From Paroedura picta (Eukaryota; Chordata; Lepidosauria; Squamata; Gekkonidae): a DNA stretch of 64,000 nt. The notes beneath the pieces are model-generated. The model was not told the DNA's origin. It did not search any database and saw only the letters and a list, made by a program, of their open reading frames with translations. A program made the position numbers and the translations under genes. This document shows, one piece after another, positions 1-9,186 of this stretch. The stretch is taken from contig NC_135371.1 of NCBI RefSeq assembly GCF_049243985.1, positions 24,924,501 through 24,988,500 of the forward strand, in the 5' to 3' direction. The stretch's first letter is position 1. The number at the start of each line of letters is the position of its first letter.

Positions 1-610
1 GCCCCTCCTGCCCGGTCCCCTGCCGCGAGCCCGGCTCGCCCCGCGTCGCTGTACCTCAAGGAAACCAAGCCCGCCGCGCCGGGTCTGCGGGCCGCGCACA
101 AGCAGCGTCCTCCTTCTCCCGCCTGGCAGGGAGGATGGCAGCGCAGCCGCTCCTGCCGAGGCGCCCAAGGGGGGAGAGCAGCGGCGACAGCGAGCAGGAG
201 GAGGAGCCCGAAGGCGTCGCCTCGGCCCTCCGGAAACCGAGCGGCCAGCCGGGCGAGGCGCGTCAGGGCGCGCCCTGGGTGGGTGCGCTTCTGTGGAGAC
301 GGAGGCGCCCGGCGGGGTGGGGGGTTGGGGAGCGGACCGCGGGGTTCGCCTCACTAAGGCCTGGCAGGAGGCCTGGCTCCCCGCACTGGCCCGGGGAGGG
401 GGCGGCCCTTGCTGCTCGCCAAAGTCGTGCCTGGGCTTTGGCGAGCAAAGACCCGCCCCCTCCGTCCCTCCTTCCCGGCTCTTGGGCCGCCTTCCCGCGG
501 CTCCCTGCTCCACCTGGAGCTTCCCAGCAAGCAGTCCGGCAGGAGCCTCTCTCGACGCTGGGAGGAGGGGAACTAGCCCGTGCAGGCCGTTATCATTCTG
601 GGGCGATGAC
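1..610 (-). promoter_or_regulatory. EOGT: CpG island, probable EOGT promoter / first exon
   Basis: This stretch is very GC-rich and CpG-dense, then drops sharply to AT-rich DNA after about 610. In the amniote order I recall, EOGT lies next to TMF1 on the same strand, so its promoter is expected here. Read on the minus strand, a possible splice donor (CTTGAG followed by GTAC) lies at 55/54, compatible with a non-coding first exon ending at 55. No EOGT protein sequence is visible, so the name rests on position only. A plus-strand ATG at 135 opens 162 codons, probably a by-product of GC richness. Confidence 0.45.
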
Positions 611-620
611 CGGTTTAAGC

Positions 621-841
621 TAAGGTGACCAGATTGTCCCACTTTTGGAGGGACATCTGGGGGCACCCGGCAAATTGTACTTATGTTGCAAGAAAATATA
701 TATATATTACAATACTATTTTTGCATTCTATGCATTCTATGAACATTTTTGTTGCTCCATATAGACCAAATTTTTAATCAAGACCCCCCCCCCCCCATCA
801 ATGGTGTCCCGCTTTACCAGTGTTAAAATCTGGTCACCTTA
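621..841. mobile_element. hAT-type MITE with perfect 8-bp target duplication
   Basis: The element has terminal inverted repeats TAAGGTGACCAGATT at the left and AATCTGGTCACCTTA at the right. It is flanked on both sides by the identical 8-mer gtttaagc (613-620 and 842-849). An 8-bp duplication is the hallmark of the hAT superfamily. At 221 bp it has no coding capacity, so it is non-autonomous. The interior is AT-rich and has a C homopolymer near 784-796. A second copy in opposite orientation lies at 37157-37363. Confidence 0.85.
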
Positions 842-849
842 GTTTAAGC

Positions 850-2377
850 TGTTGCAGCCACATGACTGTTGGGGGCAGGAGGGGGAAGGTTTCCCTGTGT
901 GCATTTTTTGTGATAGAATGCCTCGAGAAGTGGCCGTACCTTCCCCCCTTTTAGGACAATGACCCCAAAGCATAGCCACCACTAACATTTTTCATTATAT
1001 AAAAAAGCACCTGGGATATAAAACCACCTCGTTTTAAGTTTGTGTGTGTTTGTTGATGCTGCAAATGTATCATATCTGCACTTGCCAAATAATACAACTT
1101 GCCTTCAAAATACGGGTTTTTAAATGTAGTTGTTAAAGCCAATTAATCATGCACGCAGCAAAAAGGCAAATCATGTGGGTCTTTCAGTAGCTACAGGAAA
1201 GCCTCTGCAACCTCAGCGTAGGAAATGCAACCCAGCCACCATTGTTCTGCTTCCTCCACATCTTGAACTGACTCAACCCAGTTTTTGCTCCAGTTCTCAA
1301 GCTATTTACTCCCAAAGGAAACAAAATCTTTAAAAAGCTGTGTAGAAATTATTCCATCTACTGCATTACAGCAAATTATTTTTAAGAAAGAAAACATTTG
1401 TCTGGAACAAACTGCACATTTTATTTGCCCTTCAAACAAACCATGAAATGGGTAGACAGCCCAGATCGCCTTGTTTTTTTAAGGGATGTGTTTTGAAAAC
1501 ATTACAAAGCAATTACGTGTCAGTTGCTGAGAGATGCTGCTTTTGTTAATTCTATGAGAACAAACAAAATCAAGTGGATGTGCCATTATAAAAACATCTT
1601 GGAAGCAGTTTTCCATTAAGACACCTTGAATATGCCAAGTTATTCCAGTTTATTTAATACGTTCAGCAAATTTCCAACGTACAAATATAAAAAATACATT
1701 GAGTTCCGTACAGGTGAACAAAAGACCTGCTATATCACACAGATATTATATAATCTAATCAGTTATACATAAGAAATGCTGATTGAACAATGGAGTAAAC
1801 AAGTATAAAACGATTCGCTATAAAAACCACATTGTTGGCACTTGCTCATTGTTAAAAATGATCTGCATTTATGGATGACTATATGACAAAACTTTGCTAT
1901 AATACATTAGACTATTTTGCCTGTCACCCACAAGATAGTTCAGTAAACTCTCTGCATGCTGAAAGCAGCTTTCTAGAGGCTGAAAGCGTGTGAGGAGGGG
2001 CATGATTAGCCATTTCCGCTCTTCAGTATATAAGGGACGATGCAATAAAACATGGACAATTGTCTACACCTTGCGTATGCAATTCCATTATTAGTTTAGA
2101 AAAGCCTAACTTTGTAAGATAATTGCAGACACTAAGAAATATCTCTTCTTACACACTGCCTTTATATGTCTTTAAGACCTGCTTCCCCTCAAATGGTACG
2201 CCGTAAAAATACCAGGCTCTGCTGCCAGTTAATGGTTGTATTACGGTCATCTTAGTTATCACTAGCTAGCAGCAAATAGTCACCATTTCCCCAACCTGAC
2301 AGGTCTTGGGGAATCCATTCAGTACTCACTCTTGTCAGTGGGTCCATCATAACATCACCAGGACTACAATGAACTCG
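850..2377 (-). other. Intergenic AT-rich stretch with a possible 3'-terminal exon on the minus strand
   Basis: No recognised repeat is seen here. On the minus strand an open frame runs into a TAA at 2255-2253 and its last 40-odd codons look protein-like (it includes STEWIPQDLSGW). About 600 nt downstream there is an AATAAA (plus-strand tttatt, 1649-1654), so the arrangement resembles a coding tail plus 3' UTR. I do not recognise the protein. No upstream exon was found, and the Penelope-like insertion at 2389 interrupts the frame. It may be chance or the remnant of a gene. Confidence 0.25.
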
Positions 2378-2388
2378 TTCATAAGATA

Positions 2389-2563
2389 ATAAAATCAGAG
2401 TCCAGTAGCACCTTTAAGACCAAAAAAGATTTATTCAAGGCATGAGCTTTCGAGTGCAAGCACTCTCTGTCCAGCTTGCACTCGAAAGCTCACGCCTTGA
2501 ATAAATCTTTGTTGATTTTATTGTGCTACTACTTCAGACCAACATGGCTACTCATTTGAATCA
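2389..2563. mobile_element. Penelope-like element fragment, inverted-arm copy
   Basis: Two arms face each other: the left reads as the reverse complement of gcactcgaaagctcatgcc...aataaatc, the right reads the same motif directly and ends in the family tail cttcagaccaacatggctac. The insert is flanked by the 11-bp direct repeat ttcataagata (2378-2388 and 2564-2574), longer than a DNA-transposon duplication and typical of retroposition. Arms in inverted orientation are common for Penelope-like elements. Assignment to that family is by its hammerhead-like core (best seen at 3568-3593) and my memory of related amniote repeats. Confidence 0.55.
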
Positions 2564-2574
2564 TTCATAAGATA

Positions 2575-3396
2575 TTTCATCCTTGGGCTTAAAAGGTTAA
2601 TGCCAATTGCTGTTCTAGCACTGAATTCTGCTGTACCCAAATGTCATAATCACATTGTTTAGAATACAAATGTACCTGATTTAAAGCTTAGGCAAGTTGA
2701 GTTATTTCTTAAGAGTTCTTCTCTGGCTAGCAATTAAAACGAAGGCCTAAAGTGCTGGGCAATTTTCTGTGGCAATTTTCCCCAAGAAGGCAAACTCTGA
2801 GTCTTAAGTAGAATTTCAGTAGTTTATTTGGAGAGACTGCAAACAACTACATTGGACACTTTGTCACTAACGCAGATAAGGTACAAAAGGAAGCAGTTAC
2901 AGAGCCCAGTATGCCCCCCCCCCCATTTGTTCTCACAGTCTGTGATCTTTCAGGATGCATACTTTACCTACAAAGAGCATGCACGGTTTACAACTTGACA
3001 CCTAGAGGCAGAAAAGCATAGCCACAGTATTTGGAATTTTATAGGAAACCAGATGGCCCTGAGAACCAGGGAGGGGGACTCGTGGGAGAGAGCCAGCTGG
3101 CTACCTTGAGTGATACATGAACATGACACCAGGGAAGTTGATATTTCATCTTTAAATCCAAATTTTATCAGCTCTGTTATTTTTTGTGTGTTTGTGTGGA
3201 AGGTTACAATTTATCTATCTAAAGAGTCCTGATGAATCCAGAAAAAAGAGAAAGGGACAGCTGCCAGGAGTTGAAGGACAATGGGTAGAAAGCAAGACAT
3301 TTATAGTACATCTGTGTGAAATGCTATGCTAGCTATTGAATGACTAAACCAGGCACGCTTCAAGAACGCTTTGCTAGGATGAGTGCTAAGCTTGCC
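2575..3396. other. Intergenic, no gene seen
   Basis: Mixed-composition DNA with a short C run near 2914. I found no exon, tRNA or recognised mobile element. Confidence 0.5.
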
Positions 3397-3409
3397 TATC
3401 TCCAAAGGG

Positions 3410-3695
3410 TAGATTCAAACGAGTAGCCGTGTTGGTCTGAAGTAGATTGGTTGGTTTAGCAAAGAATTATCATGTGGCTGTGTGTGGATGCTGTGACACA
3501 GTTTACTAATGTAACAGGATTAAGTTTTGCTTATATATTCCCATTGTCATGATGGCCAGTTCATAGTCTGAGGAAGTGTGTTTGCACTCGAAAGCTCACG
3601 CCTTGAATAAATGATCATGAGAGTCATCCTGTAAGTACAATGTGAGACTTGTGAAACTGAGTACTTAAAGGTGCCACTGGACTCTGATTTTATTT
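3410..3695 (+). mobile_element. Penelope-like element fragment with hammerhead-like core and foreign insert
   Basis: The copy starts with gattcaaacgagtagccg and ends with ccactggactctgatt. A 13-bp direct repeat, tatctccaaaggg, flanks it (3397-3409 and 3696-3708). At 3568-3593 it has CTGAGGA, a short hairpin (agtgt/gcact) and GAAA, the order of a hammerhead ribozyme core. Where other copies read aataaatctttgttggtcttaaagg, this copy has a ~55-bp segment copied from TMF1 (3610-3665). The central part matches the copy at 14357-14604, so both belong to one subfamily. Confidence 0.6.
3610..3665 (+). repeat. Copied fragment of TMF1 intron 14/exon 15 junction
   Basis: Positions 3610-3665 align to 11738-11790 in the same orientation. 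Twenty-nine identical bases are followed by a 3-base insertion, eighteen identical bases, then one mismatch and five more matches. The source covers the first 19 nt of TMF1 exon 15 (minus strand), its splice acceptor and about 34 nt of intron 14. The fragment sits inside a Penelope-like copy and replaces about ten bases of it. Because exon bases are included, TMF1 is the donor and this is the acceptor site. Confidence 0.85.
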
Positions 3696-3708
3696 TATCT
3701 CCAAAGGG

Positions 3709-4480
3709 GTCTTTTGAGGCAAGTACGGTGCGTTAAAGCAGTCAAGCCAGAGTGACGTGAGTCCAGATACTTAGCTGCAGGCTCCCTGCTTTGTTATGAA
3801 GTTCACTCTGTAAGATGCCGGGGAAATCATTCTTCAGCTTCACCTCACTGCATGCAAGTCTAGCATAGTGTTTGGAATTCCATAGATAAGAAGGGGAGCA
3901 TATAATTGAATGTTTAAGTTGGTTGTAGGAGAACTGGGTAGATTAAGCACTAAAGCAGATGTTTGTTTTTTAAAAGAATAATTAGGTTTGGATCCCCTGC
4001 TGCCACACAGCAGTTGCAGGGAATGGACTATTCAATAATTAATGAGAGGCTATTTGGGCTTGAAATGCCACCATAGGACAGAGCCCAAGGGAGGAGTGAG
4101 CACCTTGGTTGGAAAAGATTGATAGGCTGCAGGAGCCCAGCCCCACATTGGAAAGAGTGAGTTATAGTAGTGTAGTGAGGTAGTCTTCTGAGCCCTATAT
4201 AATTTACAAACTGCATGCTCACCAGCCAGGACCTCAGGATGGGCTTTTCCCCTCAGACTGAAATCTTTCAATTCAACAAGCCCCAACGAGTGTGGCAGGC
4301 CAGCCCATAACAAAATGGCAACCAAACAATTTTTCCTCATCTTACCTGAGGCAAAGTTCTACAGTTATCCCACCTCATTGTTCTTCTGTGTATTCTGGCA
4401 GATTTTGTTCATCGGTTGATGTTTATGTAGTGGACATTGAAAACATGGTTTCTATTATACTTACTGTTATTTATTTATTA
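3709..4480. other. Intergenic, no gene seen
   Basis: AT-rich sequence without recognised exons. Short overlapping open frames on the minus strand near 4030-4340 lack splice context or familiar motifs, so I leave them uncalled. Confidence 0.5.
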
Positions 4481-5420
4481 CTAGTAAAAAAAGCCCATTG
4501 TATTCTTTATACAATGGGCTCTAGCAAGCAGCGGCGAGAGCAAGGGACGAAAGGCTACCTGAAAGAGGGCTGCTGCTCCTCGGTGGCTCCTCGGCTGCGG
4601 GTTGAGCTCCTCTGCGCACACCTCCGCGGCTCCTGCCGGCTGCTCTTCGCCGGCTCCTGAAGTGGCTCTTCGGCGGCCCGTGGCGCTGGCGGGGGAGTTG
4701 CTGCTGCTGCTGCGGCTTGGCAGCGCGGCGAAGCATGGGCCCAGCGGCGATCGCGGCCCAGGCTCCGCCGTTCGCTGGGCGGGCGCCGCCTGAGATCGCG
4801 GCGCCGCTTCCTCCGTTGATGGCGGCTCTTCCGGCGGAAACAGTCATGGCGCCATCGTCCATCACGCCGCTGCCGCCGCCCGCATCTGATGTAGGATCTC
4901 GCATCAGGCCGCCGGGCAGGGAGCCCCTGGCAGCCGCGCTCCGCGCGACTGCTGGGGACTCCCTGCCCGGCGGCCTGACGCGAGGTCCCACATCAGATGC
5001 GGGCGGTGGCGACGACAACGCGATCGACAATGGCGCCATGACTGTTTCCGCCGGAAGAGCCGCCATCAACGGAGGAAGCAGGGAGCTCCCGGAAGGTCCC
5101 ACATCGACGGCGGCGGCGGCAGCGACATCAATGGAGGAAGCAGGGAGCCCCCGGCAGCCGCGCTCCGCGCGACTGCCGGGAGTTCCCTTGGGCGTCAGGC
5201 CGGGAGCAACTGCGAGCCGCGCTGCGCGCGGCTCGCAGTTGCTGGGAATCAGAGGGACCAATCGGCAGGCGCTTTGCGCCTGCCGATTGGTCCCTCCGAT
5301 TGTCTGTCATGAGGAAGGGTCCAATCCGGACCCTTCCTCATCCCGGACACATCCCGCCCCAGGAGGGCTTACAGTTTTATTTAGTCCGTGGCGCCCGTGG
5401 CGCCACGGGCGGTGTACAGA
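4481..5420 (-). mobile_element. Helitron-like non-autonomous element, copy 1
   Basis: Read on the minus strand it begins with TCTGTACACCGCCCGTGGCG and ends in a hairpin (GCCCATTGTAT with its complement) followed by a T-run and ACTAG. It lies exactly between A and T, with no target duplication or terminal inverted repeats. These are the Helitron rules: 5' TC, 3' CTRR, hairpin just inside the 3' end, A^T insertion. The 940-bp body is GC-rich with many CpGs and contains several hairpins, including one at 5247-5301 shared with copy 3. Long open frames across it on both strands are composition artefacts. Confidence 0.78.
4806..5079. repeat. Perfect 49-bp inverted repeat inside Helitron copy 1
   Basis: Arm 4806-4854 is the exact reverse complement of arm 5031-5079. 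Inside them a second, imperfect inverted pair is built around catctgatg/catcagatg and the gccgggcaggga-type blocks. The whole 274 bp could fold into one large GC-rich cruciform or hairpin. Perfect arms suggest either a young insertion or ongoing conversion between the arms. Confidence 0.85.
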
Positions 5421-5879
5421 TATTTACATACTACCCTCCCTGGAGGCTTAGGTTATTAAGGTGATTAAAGATAAACCATGTTTGTTGTACTGGGGAGCTT
5501 GGCTGTTCTATGCCTGGGACAGCCCACTCTTGTCCTGGAAAAGCATACTGATTTGCATAGCCCTACCTGGAATGAGTGGAGGCGTGACCTAACCAGTTTT
5601 GGAGAACTTTGCCCCACTGAAGAGAACTTAGTTTGGCCCCAGTTTAACCAATCCAGACTGATAGGTAAAGACAGTCCTAGAGTGAAGATATTCCACCCAG
5701 CTTACTTGCTACCATCTCAATTCAATTAGAAATACAGTCTCAATTCAATGCTTCCAGTTCCATTTGGAAGGTCACTTATGTTTTCCGGTGCTACCTTATT
5801 TGCAGATAGGCTGCCATTAAAATATCTCAAACATCAACACTGGCCTTCAGCTTTTCCGTAAAAAGACTCTTAAACACTC
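5421..5879. other. Intergenic spacer between Helitron copy 1 and the TMF1 3' end
   Basis: Unremarkable sequence; an 83-codon plus-strand open frame at 5478-5729 has no recognisable motif or splice context. An octamer-like atttgcat lies near 5551. Confidence 0.4.
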
Positions 5880-8800
5880 AGTTAACTCAAATACTTTATT
5901 TGGACCAAGATTTAAAGGTTTAAATTATTTACATTATTGTTCAACTCAACAGCCTCATTTCTGTAATAGTTCATTAATGTACATACTCTATTTAAACTAG
6001 TTTACAACCCTTTATAAAAATGTACTATGTATTCTCTTAAGACTGTTTCTTGGAAAGCAGGAAGGAAAACCGTGCTAACACAGCAGTAACAGGTTAAAAG
6101 TATAAAAACATACCAGCCCTAGTTTTAGATGATTCAACTCAAATATTATTCCAGTCAGTACTAGATAAGGGTCTGGCTTGATTATGTGCACAATTCCACG
6201 TGCACAGAGGCCATTGTCTTATTTCAAGAGTTTTTATGTATTGTAACCAGCTCCTGAACAATGTGTTGAAGGTTTTGTAGAAGGCAACATTTCTTCCTAT
6301 ATGCCTTATTATACCAGACCCGAATCATAGACCATATTCAGATCACATTAAAACCTCTGCTTGTTTGTTGTGCTTACATACCCTTACCTTTGCATATGGA
6401 ACAGGACTGAAATATCCCTGATTAAACAAACCTTGGATCAAACTCCAAGGTACTGCGATGTCTGAAAGCAAAGCGGAGTTTTGTTTTCTTATTGATTTTG
6501 GAAGGAAAACTTCCAACCTCATCACACACATTTGAATGCTATGGTAAATTGGAGTTTAAGGTTTCCCCAAACCAGGAAAGCTTCCATTCACGTTCTAAAC
6601 ACAAAGAGAGATAAACACAAGAGTACCCTAAACAAGCCAAATTTCGTGCCCATCACTAACACAAGTTTGCCTGGACATCTGAATGCTGCCATAGGTGCAG
6701 CTACACAATTCTGCCAGAACAAAACAACAAAATGCATCTCCAGGCTATGACTAAATCCTCTTTCTTGTCATATCACTTCTTACACCAATACTATGCAGGT
6801 CATTTTCCACATTCAAAGTGATTACATCTATGGCTCTATATGCACAAAAACAGCTTCAAGTGTTTTATGTATCTATTGACAAATGCAAAAAACTCCAAAA
6901 GCAGATCAGTAAGCACACATTTCTACAGGGGGAGACATCAACATAATGCTCACACTTGCAAGATGCTTTTGGCAGGTACAGAGACACAGGATGAACTAAT
7001 GTGGCCTTGAAAAATATTAGGCAAATGAACCTGCACAAACCAATGACAGCAGTGGTGTGTTTTTGAACTATAAAGTGCATTTAAAACTTCAAGAGAGAAA
7101 TACCACTTATAACTTGTTGACTGTCAGAGGTTAGTATGATGAAGAGGAGCAGATGTTATATGGCAAGACTGAACCTAAATTTGGATTCTAAAACTCATCA
7201 ACACTTGCAGGCTTTTCACTGGTTTTAAATATGCTGTATGTTTGCAAGAATGGGCAGAAGTTTCAAAATCATCCCAGCACTGGGAATACAGGCAGGGCAG
7301 TGCTAATGCCAAAATCTATTCTCATACTAGAAGGGCAAGCTTATAATACAGCAGTTTGAACTGCATTTTTTTGAGCCAAAGAATTCTATTAGAATTAACT
7401 ACATGTCTGGTTGCATGCTAAAAAAATACGAACTTCTTTTTACCAGTGTTGGCCTGTGGGGAATGTAGCACTTTGAATCAGAATGATGTGATCACGTGCT
7501 TCATTAAGTTAAATGCTCCTACATACAGAAAAACTAGTGTATCAGGGAGAAGCATATGCTAGAACCACACGCCGCCTCCCCCCAAATACAGTGGCTTGGA
7601 TTGACTGGAGCTTTTCCATAGGTGCAACAGTGTCTTGCCAGAGACCCTGATTTTCTTGCCTCCTCCCCCTCTCCCTGCAGCAGTATGAAATCCAAAACTT
7701 TTTCAGGCAGGACAATTTTTTGACATGGGGAGAATCAAACGACTCTGCAGATATATTGGATTGGGGAAAATGTCTCCAGAATCAATATACAGAATTATCA
7801 GGGAACTGGCAAGTAGGAAGAATCACCTGATATGTGAAATCCACTCTGTGAAAATGTGTATTTATGAGCAAATGCAATTTCATTTGAAAACAGATGTTTC
7901 AATTTCTGAACAAAAGGTTTTTTATTTTTAAAGAGGAGTAGCTGAGGATTCGTTTTCTAATGTATTAACCATACCTTTCTGCAGAACAGCTGTTTAAGGT
8001 TAAGTTTATGGAGATCAATTTTTTACCCACAGTAAGTAGAACAGCGCTCTGAATCCTTCAGTGAATCATATCAATGGACGTTTGCTGCCTCATTTAGGCT
8101 AAGTTTCTGGAAAGGCAGTTTAAGGTGCTCTGATTGCTTTTTTTCCTTCTAACTTTTTTTAAATTACAGGAAACAGTTTGAAACATCTAGTTTTATCTGC
8201 GTTTAAATTAAAGTGCATTAACGCACACTTAACAAATGAGATCGGGGGGGGGGGGGAGTAACCATTTCAGAGTGTGAATATATAAGCATCTTTTCCCCTT
8301 CCTTCCTCAAAAAATTATTCAGCTCTGCATCATCTAACTGAATGCCATTAAAGAAGCTAAATAACCTTCTCTAAATGGCAGTGTATTAAGCTTTAGGAAT
8401 GCAACCCCATAGGGGAAATGGAACCAAATACTTATCAAATAGGAGGAAATTTGGTTTCTTTTTTCAGTATAAATAATTGGGGTCAAAGGCAAACAATTGC
8501 CTTTGTGGGCAACATAATATGTAACTCTACCTGGTTAGGTATCATAGTACAAATCCAAGTGTTAATTCATTTGCTTGCTCTTTAAAGTATTAAAAGAACC
8601 CATCCCTTCTGTTTCAGTAATGTGCTTGAAATCAATCAATCCATTTAATAAATGATATTGTTCTTCCATTTAGATGAATATCAGGATGTCAGATAACTAT
8701 CAGAAGAATTATTTAGGCACATTCTGCAACAGCTGCAATTAAGAACTCCCTGCTGAGTGATTATTCAATATTAACCTGTCGATTTATGTGCTACTGTACA

Positions 8801-9042
8801 GATGTAAGATACCCTGCCTTTTAGTCTGCGTTAAGATAAAGCCATGGATATAAGATTTATTTTAAATATTTCACAAATAATTTAACTGTCAACAGTCAAC
8901 CACCATGAAAGCATAACGATTCTTCCAACATATGAGCTCTACAGCATAATCATAGTACAGAATCTTTACAAGTCATCTAAATTTACATGAATTCCCTAAA
9001 GTTTAATGCAACATTGTTTTCAAATGGCAACTTCAACAGTAA
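5880..9042 (-). other. TMF1: Probable TMF1 3' untranslated region
   Basis: Downstream of the TMF1 stop (minus strand) about 3.1 kb is AT-rich and free of the mobile elements that crowd all neighbouring spacers, as expected of a long 3' UTR. An AATAAA on the minus strand (plus-strand tttatt, 5895-5900) is the preferred distal poly(A) signal. Further candidate signals lie at 7921-7926 and 8856-8861. The exact 3' end is inferred, not seen. Confidence 0.45.
5895..5900 (-). terminator. TMF1: Candidate TMF1 poly(A) signal AATAAA
   Basis: AATAAA on the minus strand about 3.15 kb past the stop codon, at the boundary between repeat-free DNA and repeat-rich intergenic DNA. T/GT-rich sequence follows in the direction of transcription. 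Confidence 0.4.
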
Positions 9043-9186
9043 TTAACAGTGTCTTTGCTTTAGAAGTTCATCAATTTGAGTCTTGTACATGTTTTTCACA
9101 TCTTCAAGGTCCAACCTCAGTTCTTCTGCCTCTTCTGCTTTCTCACCATACATCTGGAGAATAGTATTATATCTCTGATCCAGATC
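9043..9186 (-). CDS. TMF1: TMF1 exon 17 (terminal coding exon)
   Basis: 144 nt with the stop TAA at 9045-9043, residues 1070-1116; reads DLDQRYNTILQMYGEKAEEA and VKNMYKTQIDELLKQRHC. The last five residues differ from the human end (RQSLS, as I recall). Acceptor ttctag. Confidence 0.95.
   Translation of the reverse strand, partial: DLDQRYNTILQMYGEKAEEAEELRLDLEDVKNMYKTQIDELLKQRHC

Noticed and set aside
4521-5451. Two overlapping open frames of about 245 codons on opposite strands
   Set aside because: Both lie entirely within the GC-rich Helitron copy 1, read into its hairpins, are rich in Ala/Gly/Pro/Arg and resemble no protein. They follow from base composition and from the inverted repeat.
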